From NCBI GenBank assembly GCA_030039035.1, contig JASHQQ010000133.1, positions 1-60,967 on the forward strand: 60,967 bases of DNA. Reading direction: 5' to 3'. This document shows, piece after piece, positions 8,294-17,047 of the stretch. A program made the position numbers and the translations under genes. The notes below the pieces were generated by a model that was not told where the DNA came from, did not search any database, and saw nothing but the letters and a program-made list of their open reading frames with translations. Position 1 is the first letter of the stretch. Every line of letters begins with the position of its first letter. This DNA comes from Acidobacteriaceae bacterium (GTDB taxonomy: Bacteria; Acidobacteriota; Terriglobia; Terriglobales; Acidobacteriaceae).

Positions 8294-9181
8294 CTATCGG
8301 GCGTTGCGGACGTTGAAACTGTAGCCCACCCCGACGGAAAGGATCGGATAGACCTTTAGCGGATTCAGGTCGTTGGTCCACTTGGCGAGCTGCGCCTTCA
8401 GGTCGCTCTGCACCTCGAGCGCGATGGGATTGTTGCTGGTCAGGTCGACGCATTCCGTCTGCGCCTGGTCGTGGCAGGCCCAGCCGGCCAGCGTGGCATT
8501 CAACGAGGGCGACCCGGTGAATGCCGCGCCGATCTCGAACGGGAACGAGATGTGCCATCCCTTGCGCGGAACCAGATTGCCCCAGCCGGTGGTCATGGTG
8601 AAAGCCGGCTTGGTCGAGTTCAGGCCCAGCGAGGCGTTTCCGTAGGCGGGAACGGCGCCGGTAGCCGAATTGGTGTTGGCCGAGTAGTACGTATCGCCAT
8701 TCAGTTTGAAGCTGGTGCCGCCGGCGACCGTGGTGGTGGCGCTGAGGCCGTTGTTGTTGTAGAAGAGGACGCCGGGGCTGAGACGGAATCCGGCGTGGAA
8801 CGGGTAGTAATCCAGCGCCGTTCCCGCCGAAGCCAGATTCAGCTTCGCGTCGGCCGTAAAGCCACTGGTGGTAAAGCTGGTGTTGTAGTTGAAGAAGTTG
8901 CCCGTGGCCCGCACGTTCAGGTGGTCGTTGATGTTGGTGGCCGTTTGCAAGCCAATGCCCAGCGGCGAAATGCCCACGCCGAAGCCAAAGCGCGAAAAAG
9001 GCGCGGCCGGCTGGTATGCGCCATTCGTGGGTGAAATCGCAGTGCCGCGGGTTGAGGCCGAGCTGCTGCTGTTGCTGTCGGCGGCGGCGACTTCGTAGGA
9101 AGAGGGGGTGGATGACTGGCCGATGGCCGCGCAGGGCGTGGCCGCAAGAGCAAGCGCAAGGCAGAAAGTGGTTGATTTCAC
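8294..9181 (-). CDS. Outer-membrane beta-barrel-like protein
   Basis: 295 residues from GTG 9181 (GGAG about 8 nt upstream), with signal peptide VKSTTFCLALALAATPCAAIGQS. A Ser/Asn-rich stretch follows, then repeated amphipathic strands (RFGFGVGISPLGIGLQ, HLNVRATGNFFNYN, FRLSPGVLFYNNNG). The end is WTNDLNPLKVYPILSVGVGYSF, with a C-terminal aromatic pattern typical of barrels. Two cysteines in GWACHDQAQTECVD could pair. It is the paralogue of 7211-8071, 222 bp away in the same direction. I recognise the style from acidobacterial genomes but not a function. Confidence 0.78.
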   Translation of the reverse strand: MKSTTFCLALALAATPCAAIGQSSTPSSYEVAAADSNSSSSASTRGTAISPTNGAYQPAAPFSRFGFGVGISPLGIGLQTATNINDHLNVRATGNFFNYNTSFTTSGFTADAKLNLASAGTALDYYPFHAGFRLSPGVLFYNNNGLSATTTVAGGTSFKLNGDTYYSANTNSATGAVPAYGNASLGLNSTKPAFTMTTGWGNLVPRKGWHISFPFEIGAAFTGSPSLNATLAGWACHDQAQTECVDLTSNNPIALEVQSDLKAQLAKWTNDLNPLKVYPILSVGVGYSFNVRNAR

Positions 9182-9341
9182 AGAGGATTCTCCGATTCGA
9201 CAAAATGCCCGGACAACCGGGGATCCTGTTTCGCGGGCAACATCTTCAAAATGGGCCGGGATCAGCGATCCGCTTCGGCACACCGTTTCTTCGTTGCTGC
9301 GGAATGAGGATTTGCCGTCACAGTAACACGACTGGAGATTA

Positions 9342-9359
9342 CCAATGCGTGACCATTGG
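9342..9359. promoter_or_regulatory. Inverted repeat in divergent intergenic region
   Basis: CCAATG-6 nt-CATTGG, a perfect 6-bp inverted repeat, lies between the divergent barrel gene and mutY. It could be an operator for either gene. The half-sites are short and chance cannot be excluded. Confidence 0.3.
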
Positions 9360-9475
9360 GCGATTTCGGGCTATCGAAAGTTGTATGCACGCCAGGAACG
9401 GGAATGACACGGAAGACTGGTTTCATTACGGGACATCCGTGCTCATTCGCGTTCCATTTGCCGTAAGCTGGGCTC

Positions 9476-10576
9476 ATGGGAAAGGCTGCCAGGCTGGATC
9501 GCTCCGCCGCTACCGAATTGCGCCTGCGGCTGCTCGACTGGTACGACCGCAACCGGCGCGATCTGCCGTGGCGGCGCAGTCCCGATCCCTATTCCATCTG
9601 GGTTTCCGAGATCATGCTGCAACAGACGCGCGTCGCGACCGTGGTGGACCACTACCGCGCGTTTCTAAGGCGGTTTCCCACCCTGGAGTCGCTGGCCCAG
9701 GCCTCCGAGGAGGACGTTCTGGCCGAATGGAGCGGACTGGGCTACTACCGCCGCGCGAGAATGCTGCACAAGGCCGCGCAGTTCGTGGCCAACCATCTGG
9801 CGGGAAAGCTCCCCGCCACCGCGGAAGAGCTGCGCGCGCTGCCGGGAATCGGCTCCTACACGGCCGCGGCGATCGCCAGCATAGCCCACGGCGAGGCGGT
9901 GGCCGTCGTCGACGGCAACGTGGAGCGCGTGCTTTGCCGCCTTGCCGGCTGGGAGTTGGGCAGCCGCGCCGGAGGCGCCGCGCTCAAGCGCCAGATCGAC
10001 GCTCTTGCCGAACAGCTTGTCGATCCGGAGCGGCCCGGCGACTTCAACCAGGCCATGATGGAGCTGGGCGCGACCCTATGCCTGCCGCGCAATCCGCAAT
10101 GCCTGACCTGCCCGCTGGCCGGCGAATGCAAAACGCGCGGAGAGCACAAGAAGCCGTCGCGCCCGCGCATGCTGAGTCGCGAGGTCGGCTACGCCCTCTC
10201 GGTCCGCATACGCCGCCAGCCCGGATCGCACGGCCGAGAAGTGCTCCTTGAGCAGCGGCCGGCAATCCTGACCGTCATGCCCGGGCTTTGGGAGCTGCCC
10301 GCTCTGGCCGAGGCGAAGGTTCCGGAGAACGAGCTGCGCATGACGGTGCGCCACGCCATCATGCAGGTGAATTACTACGTCCGCATCCGCACCGTTTTTG
10401 AGGACGATGTGCCGGAGCTGACCGTGCCGGGCGGCGAGCGCCGCTGGGTTCCGCTCGCCGAGGCGGCCGGCATGGCGCTGACCGGCCTGACCCGCAAGGT
10501 GCTCACGCGGGCGCATCTGCTGGCGCGTGCGCCGCTGGATGCGATCACGCCGCAGCGGGAACCGGAAATGGTTTGA
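9476..10576 (+). CDS. mutY: A/G-specific adenine DNA glycosylase MutY
   Basis: Removes adenine mispaired with 8-oxoguanine. The 366 residues show catalytic Glu45 in SEIMLQQTRV, the helix-hairpin-helix LPGIGSYTAAAIASIA, the GPD Asp146 in VVDGNVERV, and the 4Fe-4S motif with cysteines 202, 209, 212 and 218 (CLPRNPQCLTCPLAGEC). The C-terminal part (LLEQRPAILTVMPGLWELP and onward) is the Nudix-like domain that reads 8-oxoG. Length is normal. The start at 9476 gives the usual short N-terminus. It is followed closely by the broken membrane-protein gene and a phosphoesterase on the same strand. Confidence 0.96.
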   Translation: MGKAARLDRSAATELRLRLLDWYDRNRRDLPWRRSPDPYSIWVSEIMLQQTRVATVVDHYRAFLRRFPTLESLAQASEEDVLAEWSGLGYYRRARMLHKAAQFVANHLAGKLPATAEELRALPGIGSYTAAAIASIAHGEAVAVVDGNVERVLCRLAGWELGSRAGGAALKRQIDALAEQLVDPERPGDFNQAMMELGATLCLPRNPQCLTCPLAGECKTRGEHKKPSRPRMLSREVGYALSVRIRRQPGSHGREVLLEQRPAILTVMPGLWELPALAEAKVPENELRMTVRHAIMQVNYYVRIRTVFEDDVPELTVPGGERRWVPLAEAAGMALTGLTRKVLTRAHLLARAPLDAITPQREPEMV

Positions 10577-10622
10577 CCAGGTTCTCGAAATTACCGATCA
10601 ATCGGAGGATTGAAGTAACACG

Positions 10623-11165
10623 ATGGGTTGGGACGGGGTGTATTACGGGCTTCCGATGTTCCTTGTCGCCTGGGGCACTCTGATCGCCGGTGGCGTTCCA
10701 ATGGTCTGGGGATGGGGCAGAATCGCTGTTCAAAAACACAACACGGGCAATCGAATTGTTCCCAAAACCCTGTGCGTTGTGACGGCCTCGCTCGGTGTCA
10801 ATCCGACAGGCTTCATCATTTTTCTCCTTATTCCCTTTGAGCTGAAGGAGCGCTTTGCTGCTTTTCTGGTCTGCTGTGCCGCCATGGTTTTCGGATCTCC
10901 TGTGAGCTAGACTGGGCCGCTCATCTGGCGCGATCGAAACGTCGCGCGCGACCCTGCCCTCATAAGCTCCGTTGCAATAGCTGCGGTCAATGTGCTCGGC
11001 CTTGTGTGGCTCTTCAACGTCAAGAACACACATTCGCTGCAGGTTGGAGAACAGCCCGCGGCACGCGGTCGTATCACCGCCGATCCAGAAGTTTCGAGCG
11101 ATTTGCCGACAACCATGGAACCGGCGGTGAGCACCCGGCCAGTTCGGTCGGAGACCGTGTTTTGA
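10623..11165 (+). pseudogene. Small membrane protein interrupted by an in-frame TAG
   Basis: From ATG 10623 the frame encodes 95 residues with about three hydrophobic helices (LPMFLVAWGTLIAGGVPMVW, GVNPTGFIIFLLIPF, AAFLVCCAAMVFG) and stops at TAG 10908-10910. Without any frame change the next 84 codons continue a protein-like sequence: TGPLIWRDRNVARDPALISS, a fourth hydrophobic helix (VAIAAVNVLGLVWLF), then a hydrophilic tail ending VRSETVF before TGA 11163-11165. The whole reads as one four-helix membrane protein of about 180 residues with a nonsense codon. The family is not recognised. Either half may still be made; read-through is possible but undemonstrated. Confidence 0.65.
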
Positions 11166-11225
11166 GAAAAAGCCACTTGGCCAAATCGCTTCGCCCTACA
11201 CTATTTCGAGAACCGGTAGAAGGCG

Positions 11226-11948
11226 ATGCGCATCGCGGTCGTCTCCGACATTCACGGCAATCTGACTGCGCTGGAAGCGGTGCTCGCCGATCTGCGCCGG
11301 GCTTCGCCCGACCTGATCCTGCACGGAGGGGATCTGGCGCACGGCGGAGCCAGTCCGGCGGAGGTCGTCGATCGCATTCGCGAGTTGGGCTGGCCGGGGG
11401 TGCTGGGCAACACCGACGAGATGCTCTTTGCGCCGCAGGCGCTGACCGAATTCGCGGCGAGTTCCTCCTCGAGCTTCCAGCCGCTCTTCGCGTTGATCGA
11501 AGAGATGGCGGCGTGGACCCGGCATCAGCTCGGCGACGAACGAATCGCATGGCTCAGGACCCTGCCGCAGACGCATTCTCATGCTCCCATTGCGCTGGTA
11601 CACGCAAGTCAAGGAAGCCTGTGGCGGGCGCCGGCGCCGGAGGCGAGCGACGCGGAGCTGGAGCACGTATATCGGCCGCTCGGCCAGCCGATCGCGGTCT
11701 ACGGCCACATTCATCGCCCGTTTGTTCGCGAATTGGCCGGAATGACTGTGGTCAACACCGGAAGCGTCAGCCTTTCCTACGATGGGGATCCGCGCGCCGC
11801 TTACCTGCTGGTCGATGAGGGCAAGCCGGTGATTCGCCGTGTGGCCTACGACATCGATACCCAAGCGAGGCGCATTTGGGAAAGCGGAACTCCGCACGCC
11901 GACTGGCTTGCGCGGACGCTGGCGAGCGCGTCGTTTCAGATGCCATAG
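11226..11948 (+). CDS. Calcineurin-like metallophosphoesterase
   Basis: 240-residue phosphodiesterase of the YfcE/MJ0936-like group. Metal-binding motifs are in order: Asp8-x-His10 in VVSDIHGN, Asp36 in HGGDLAHGG, Asn62 in GNTDE, a His in LVHAS near 126, and GHIHRPF near 161, followed by VVNTGSVSLSYDGDP. It is cytosolic, with no signal peptide. The ATG at 11226 directly precedes the first motif (MRIAVVSDIHGN), so the start is secure. It probably cleaves a cyclic or simple phosphodiester; the substrate is not evident. It follows the interrupted membrane-protein gene by 60 bp. Confidence 0.93.
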   Translation: MRIAVVSDIHGNLTALEAVLADLRRASPDLILHGGDLAHGGASPAEVVDRIRELGWPGVLGNTDEMLFAPQALTEFAASSSSSFQPLFALIEEMAAWTRHQLGDERIAWLRTLPQTHSHAPIALVHASQGSLWRAPAPEASDAELEHVYRPLGQPIAVYGHIHRPFVRELAGMTVVNTGSVSLSYDGDPRAAYLLVDEGKPVIRRVAYDIDTQARRIWESGTPHADWLARTLASASFQMP

Positions 11949-12207
11949 TCTCAGGCTGGCGCGCAGGTGAAGGCGACCACCCGCAAGACAGGTGAAAGGC
12001 ACGAGTCAGTCCGTTACTTTGTCGCTCCCGGGTAACCCATTCCCTGCACCGGCAAATACTCAACCATCCCGGCGCGGGACTGATTGACATTCTTTGCGGT
12101 TAGGGAGAGAATGACCGCGACTTTAAGAAGATACAGTGCCTGTCGTCGAGCTCTTTCAGACTGCCTGGCATTGAGTTACAAATCCCGGGTTCAGCGGAGA
12201 AAAATTC

Positions 12208-15200
12208 ATGAGCGCTTCCACAGGCGTTCTTCGTCAGCGCCGGACGGCGGAGTTTGTCCTCATTCTGCCGCTTCTTTTGTTCGCGGCTTCTCTCGCCAAC
12301 GCGCGGCCGCCGGCAGTCACGCCGATCGTTCATAGTGCGTCGCAACTCGCCGGGTTCTCAGTGAATCTGGGCAGCTACGAGTTAGCCATGCAGCGCGGTT
12401 CCGGAACGAGTACTTTGGTCAGCTTGTCCCTGACAGGAAGCGGCAGTTCCGGTTTTTCGGTGAGATTATCCGTCGACAATCTCCCGGCCGGCGTGAAGGC
12501 CGGTTTCGGACAGAATCCCATTCCGGCAAACTCGAAAGGAACCTCGCTCACGCTCTCGGCAGCTTCCGAAGCGGCGCTGACCAGCTTTGCCCCGGTAACT
12601 GTGGTAGCCACCCGCACCGCGGATGGCGCCAGATCGACGGCCTCCTTCTTTCTGAGTGTCACGCCGGCCGGCTTGCTCCCGCCGATTCGCACAGGATTTC
12701 TGCGCACCAACGCAACGCCAACGGCCGCTGCCTACGATGCATCGCACCAACGCATGTTTGTGAGCAATCCCGAATGGAACCGGATCGATGTGGTCTCGAC
12801 GTCCAGCCGGTCGGTTCTTGCCACGATACCCGCGCCCGCGCCGGCAGGCCTTGCGCTCACTCCCGATGGAACGCAGTTGATAGCCGGCTCCCTTGCGGAG
12901 CAGATCGTGGTAATCGACACAAACAGCCTCCAGATCGTGCAACGTGCTCCGATTCCCACTCCGATAACCGGCTACATCAACCCCGCCTTTCCCCGGCAGG
13001 TTTTTCCCATGGTCAACGGAAAGGTGCTGATTGGCCTGAACACCCCGGGCACTGAGCCCTACGAACTCGTCGAGTGGGACCCCAGGGCCAATACCTTCAC
13101 CCCGTTCTCCACGCCGCCGGGGTTCGCCTTCAATTCAGAGTGGTACCTGGCAGGAAGCGCCGATGGCGCAAACCTTCTGGCAGTCGACTATGGATCGGGG
13201 ACGAACTTTGCCGTGTACAGCTCGGCGACCGACAGCTTCACTTCAACGGCCCAGACATCCGTGGGTCAGATTTTCGCTTTGGCTGCAAGCCCGATCGGTG
13301 CCGGATTCGTCGCGGTCGGACCCGCCGGCATCGAACTTCTGGATGAAAACCTGAACATCCGGAAAATCATAAGCCTGCCGGGGCATCCCGGGCTCGGAGG
13401 GTTACAGGAAATCTATGGACTTGTTTATAGTCCCGATGGCGCATCGGTAATGTTCTCCTATCTTGCCAACGCCACGTATCCGGTGATTGCCAGCTTCAAT
13501 GCGATGAATGGGGAACTGCTCGGGGTGGCTCCGGCATTCACCTACTGCGTGCCGAACTCGGAGTGCTCCCTGGCAATGGGGAGTCCCTTGGCCGCCGATA
13601 ACGGCGGGCTCGTGCTTTCAGCGGCAGGAAACGGGCTGGTTTTCGACGACGCCTTTAACTTCGAGGATGTCCTCGGTCTTCCGATCAACGTGCGTGTGCC
13701 GCAGCCGCCCTCACTCACTCCCTACGAAGGGCCGTTGAAGAAACCGATTGCCACCCAGACTCTGAATTCCTTCTTCCAGCAACTGCCCAATGTCTGGTTC
13801 AGCGGCGAACGGGCAACGGGGGTCGAATCGACGCCCAGTGGTTTCGCTGCGACGGCGCCTGCATCCGGCAGCACCAAACAGGTCGATCTCCAGCTTGCCT
13901 TTCCCAACGGATGGCTGGCGGTCTCGCCGCAGGCCCTGAGCTACGGCGCCAGGATTCTGTTTTCCAGCGGTTCTGCCGCCGGCCCCGGGGGCGGTGTGCC
14001 GCTTGATCTGATCGGGTATGGCCTTCTTGGCCCCGATCCGGGTAATCCGAGTACCAAAGTGACGATTGGCGGCCGCCCCGCTCGGATCGTAAGCGCAGGA
14101 AGCTTTTTGCCGCCCGTTTCCGCCGACTATGTGCTGACTCCGCTCGACGATGTAAAGGTGACCGTGCCGCCCGGCTCACCGGGTCCGGCGGACATCGCTC
14201 TCAGCAGCCAATCCGGCTCGACGACGATAACGAACGGCTTCACTTATTTGCCAAATGTGACTGACTTTGCTTCGCCGGACACGTTGAGCGGAGTGCTTTT
14301 CGATTCGCGGCGTCAGCGCGTTTACCTGAGCGCCGGAGCAAAGATCGACGTCTTCGACGCCACCGGCGACAAATTCCTCAAGGCGTTCGTGGCGCCGGAA
14401 TCGAGGATCAAGCCGGTGGTAGGTGGGATGGCGCTGACTCCCGATGCCTCAAAGCTGCTGGTTGTGGATTCGGCAAACCTTGCCCTGCTCGTCGTCGACC
14501 CTGACAACTTCTCCAGCGTCAGGGAAGTCGCATTGCAGCCGAAGGCCATCCTCGACTATGCATGGTGGTCGCCCGTGGCCGGCACCAGTAACAACACGGC
14601 CATCGTCAGTCTCGGATCGTCGTTTTCCACGCGATGCCCCGACGGCCGGCTTTTCGAGATCGACCTGACGACTATGCACGCGACTACGATGCCCATTCCT
14701 CAGGGACTGTCGTGCTTCTCGGACGATACGCAACTGACCGCCACCAGCAAGGGCGACAGGGTGTTTCTCAACGACGACGGCTACGGATACACGATGTGGG
14801 ATGCGGCAACAGACAGTTGGAGCGCCGCCCAGTACCAGGGGAATGCCGGCGACTCAGCCACGTCCGGCGACGGGTACTGGTTCGCCTGGAACTCCATGGG
14901 AATGAACTCCCAACTGACGACCCTGACCGATGGCCAGGTGCCGCGGTACTTTGACGGAGGAACGCCGGAATTCGAGCAAATGCCCGTGATCGGAGAGAGA
15001 CTCAACGCCTCGGGAAGTCTGCTCTACCAACCGCTTGACCAGGGAGTGGATGTCTTCGACGTCAACAGCGGCGCCTGGCTGCAGCGGATTGTCCTGCCGG
15101 AGACGGTTCAATTCGTTCAGGATGCGATGGATCTCGACGAAGGCGGCGACCGGTTGTTCCTGATCACGAATGCCGGCCTTACGGTCGTCAAAATGGATCC

Positions 15201-15456
15201 GCCGCAACTCTCGATCGGCTATCTGAAACCCGCAACCGGCCCGCATTCCGGTGGAACCACGGTGACCATCCGCGGCAGTGGATTCGAACCCGGAGCGGTG
15301 GTGAGAATTGGCGGGGAAAAAGCCGCCGCAACATTTATCGATCGAAGCACCCTGGTCATAACCACTCCGGAGCTCCCTGCCGGAGGCGCTCGCGTAAAGA
15401 TCGCAAATCCCAGGGGAGCCTCATATTCGCTCGATGCGGCTTTTACGGCGCAGTAG
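12208..15456 (+). CDS. Large secreted beta-propeller protein with C-terminal IPT/TIG domain
   Basis: 1082 residues with an N-terminal signal peptide (FVLILPLLLFAASLANA). An Ig-like segment follows (residues about 45-150). Then come YncE-type propeller blades (AAYDASHQRMFVSNPEWNRIDV, LALTPDGTQLIAGSL), an IPT-like stretch (LLGPDPGNPSTKVTIGGRPA near 610), a second propeller (GVLFDSRRQRVYLSAGAKID, MALTPDASKLLVVDS) and a final IPT/TIG domain (GPHSGGTTVTIRGSGFEPG near 1010). GGAG-like AGCGGAGAAA precedes the ATG. It is probably an extracellular or periplasmic scaffold or adhesion protein; no catalytic motif seen. It stands alone with 260 bp of featureless upstream DNA. Confidence 0.8.
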   Translation: MSASTGVLRQRRTAEFVLILPLLLFAASLANARPPAVTPIVHSASQLAGFSVNLGSYELAMQRGSGTSTLVSLSLTGSGSSGFSVRLSVDNLPAGVKAGFGQNPIPANSKGTSLTLSAASEAALTSFAPVTVVATRTADGARSTASFFLSVTPAGLLPPIRTGFLRTNATPTAAAYDASHQRMFVSNPEWNRIDVVSTSSRSVLATIPAPAPAGLALTPDGTQLIAGSLAEQIVVIDTNSLQIVQRAPIPTPITGYINPAFPRQVFPMVNGKVLIGLNTPGTEPYELVEWDPRANTFTPFSTPPGFAFNSEWYLAGSADGANLLAVDYGSGTNFAVYSSATDSFTSTAQTSVGQIFALAASPIGAGFVAVGPAGIELLDENLNIRKIISLPGHPGLGGLQEIYGLVYSPDGASVMFSYLANATYPVIASFNAMNGELLGVAPAFTYCVPNSECSLAMGSPLAADNGGLVLSAAGNGLVFDDAFNFEDVLGLPINVRVPQPPSLTPYEGPLKKPIATQTLNSFFQQLPNVWFSGERATGVESTPSGFAATAPASGSTKQVDLQLAFPNGWLAVSPQALSYGARILFSSGSAAGPGGGVPLDLIGYGLLGPDPGNPSTKVTIGGRPARIVSAGSFLPPVSADYVLTPLDDVKVTVPPGSPGPADIALSSQSGSTTITNGFTYLPNVTDFASPDTLSGVLFDSRRQRVYLSAGAKIDVFDATGDKFLKAFVAPESRIKPVVGGMALTPDASKLLVVDSANLALLVVDPDNFSSVREVALQPKAILDYAWWSPVAGTSNNTAIVSLGSSFSTRCPDGRLFEIDLTTMHATTMPIPQGLSCFSDDTQLTATSKGDRVFLNDDGYGYTMWDAATDSWSAAQYQGNAGDSATSGDGYWFAWNSMGMNSQLTTLTDGQVPRYFDGGTPEFEQMPVIGERLNASGSLLYQPLDQGVDVFDVNSGAWLQRIVLPETVQFVQDAMDLDEGGDRLFLITNAGLTVVKMDPPQLSIGYLKPATGPHSGGTTVTIRGSGFEPGAVVRIGGEKAAATFIDRSTLVITTPELPAGGARVKIANPRGASYSLDAAFTAQ

Positions 15457-15597
15457 GAGCGTGGATCGTCATCCGGGCCGGTCGATGCCGGGTGAGTTTG
15501 ACCACGCACCGTCATTCCCGTTAAACTGTGAGCGTGCGAGAGATGCGGCCGAGCCTGCATTGACGACCGCATAACCCTTTCAGGACAAGGAAGATCG

Positions 15598-15876
15598 ATG
15601 GCAAATCATGTATCGGCGCTGAAGCGCGCTCGCCAGACCGCGACCCGCACGGAAGTGAATCGCGCCAACCGCAGCCGCGTGCGCACCAGTCTTCGCGTGT
15701 TGCGCGAATCGCTCGCCTCGGGCGACGTGAAAGCAGCGCAGGCGCAGTATCGCAGCACGGTTTCGGTGCTCGACAAGAGCGTACAGAAAGGCGTTCTCCA
15801 CTCCAACACCGTTTCGCGCTACAAGAGCCGGTTGAATGCGCGGCTCAAGGCGCTGGCTCTCGCCAAGGCGTCGTAG
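15598..15876 (+). CDS. rpsT: 30S ribosomal protein S20
   Basis: 92 residues, the normal S20 length. It starts [30 protein letters not shown] and ends in the typical [14 protein letters not shown] helix. Binds 16S rRNA early in 30S assembly. An AAGGAAG Shine-Dalgarno (about 15588) precedes the ATG. A strong intrinsic terminator follows at 15917. Confidence 0.97.
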   Translation: MANHVSALKRARQTATRTEVNRANRSRVRTSLRVLRESLASGDVKAAQAQYRSTVSVLDKSVQKGVLHSNTVSRYKSRLNARLKALALAKAS

Positions 15877-15916
15877 ATCGCCGGCCCGATGGGCCGGAAA
15901 CAGCCTTTCTCGTCGA

Positions 15917-15945
15917 AGCGGCCGGGTTCATCCCGGCCGCTTTTT
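15917..15945 (+). terminator. Rho-independent terminator of rpsT
   Basis: A 10-bp perfect GC-rich stem AGCGGCCGGG / CCCGGCCGCT (15917-15926 with 15932-15941) encloses loop TTCAT and runs into TTTTT. It is 40 bp after the rpsT stop and is the clearest terminator in the window. Confidence 0.95.
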
Positions 15946-16184
15946 GCGTTGATGGGGAAAAATTGTCCTCCAATTGCTGTCACATTGACCGGGCAAACGT
16001 CACAACAGTACACGAGATGAATGCATCTGATATTTACTTGAGGAGCATGGCATTTCACTGGAAGTCGGGCAATCTTCCGGATTGAGCAGGTCTCCGCTCC
16101 CTGCCACGACGAAAGGCACAGGATCGTTATCGTCGCGCCGCGTGGCCGGAACTCAGCAGGATCCGCAGCCTTGGTTCTTTCCCC

Positions 16185-16799
16185 ATGGATCGGCTCTGGA
16201 CAATTCGCGAAGCGGCGGCGATTGCCGAGTTGCCGTCCAAAACCATCCGCACAACGATCGACCGCGAGGCACTGGCACGCGGGCGGGCGGATGAAAGCAG
16301 GCGAAGGAACGGCTATCTGCTCTCGCTGCGCGATCTGGTCTATCTCAAACTCCGGGCCGAGTTTCCCTTTGCCCTCGACAAGGCCCACAAAGCCGCGCTG
16401 GAAAGCCTGGTACGCGGACGCAAGACCGCGGCATCCGGCTGGCGGATCGACGGTGACGGGCTGATCCTCGAACGTGCGCGCATCACGGTGAGTGTGGACT
16501 ACGCGCGCCTGCGCGAGACGGTGACCCGCAACGCCGCCGCGTTCGAGTGGGGCCGGCAGCGGATCGTCTCCGACCTTGCCGTTCTGAACGGCGAGCCGGT
16601 TTTCCGCGGAACGCGCATTCCGTTGGCCGAAGTGGCCGCGCTCATCCGCAAGGGCATGAGCGATCTCCAGCTCGCCGGAAGGTACCCTGCGCTTCTCGAT
16701 GTCGACTTCGGCTACGCCCGCATATTCGCGCGGCTCGGCAAGCGTCCCGGCAGGCCTCGCAAACCGCAGGAAGCGCACAGGGCCGCGGAAGCCGCCTGA
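16185..16799 (+). CDS. DUF433 antitoxin-like protein with MerR-type N-terminus, apparently orphan
   Basis: 204 residues. The N-terminal part (LWTIREAAAIAELPSKTIRTTIDREA) resembles a MerR/excisionase-like helix-turn-helix. The C-terminal part carries the DUF433 signature (LAVLNGEPVFRGTRIPLAEVAALIRKG) followed by LAGRYPALLDVDFGYARIFA. DUF433 proteins are commonly VapB45-type antitoxins encoded just before a DUF5615 PIN-like toxin. Neither flank here shows such a toxin: downstream DNA goes straight to a GH43 gene and upstream is non-coding. It may be a solitary regulator or the relic of a lost module. The long frame at 16547 in another phase is a shadow. Confidence 0.8.
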   Translation: MDRLWTIREAAAIAELPSKTIRTTIDREALARGRADESRRRNGYLLSLRDLVYLKLRAEFPFALDKAHKAALESLVRGRKTAASGWRIDGDGLILERARITVSVDYARLRETVTRNAAAFEWGRQRIVSDLAVLNGEPVFRGTRIPLAEVAALIRKGMSDLQLAGRYPALLDVDFGYARIFARLGKRPGRPRKPQEAHRAAEAA

Positions 16800-17047
16800 A
16801 ATACGCGATTCGCGTTGCGCGACGGAATCCCCGCTGCCGCGCTTTCCTTGAAGGTCCGTTCCGGTCTTCGCTTGCCCACAAGTCGTGGAGTATCGTAGTT
16901 CTACGGCATTTTCCGAGTCAGAGTGGCTCTTCTGGCACATTCCCGGTGTCGCCGCTTCCTGTTGGTCGCGTCGACCTTGCGTTTTCGCTTCGGACTGCAC
17001 TCACTCTGAAAATGCTTCAGTCCTTTCGAAAGGCTCCTCTTCGCCCG

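Noticed and set aside
16547..17047. N-terminal extension of the GH43 gene over the DUF433 gene
   Set aside because: It overlaps a conserved gene in another frame, and the lipoprotein signal lies at 17048.
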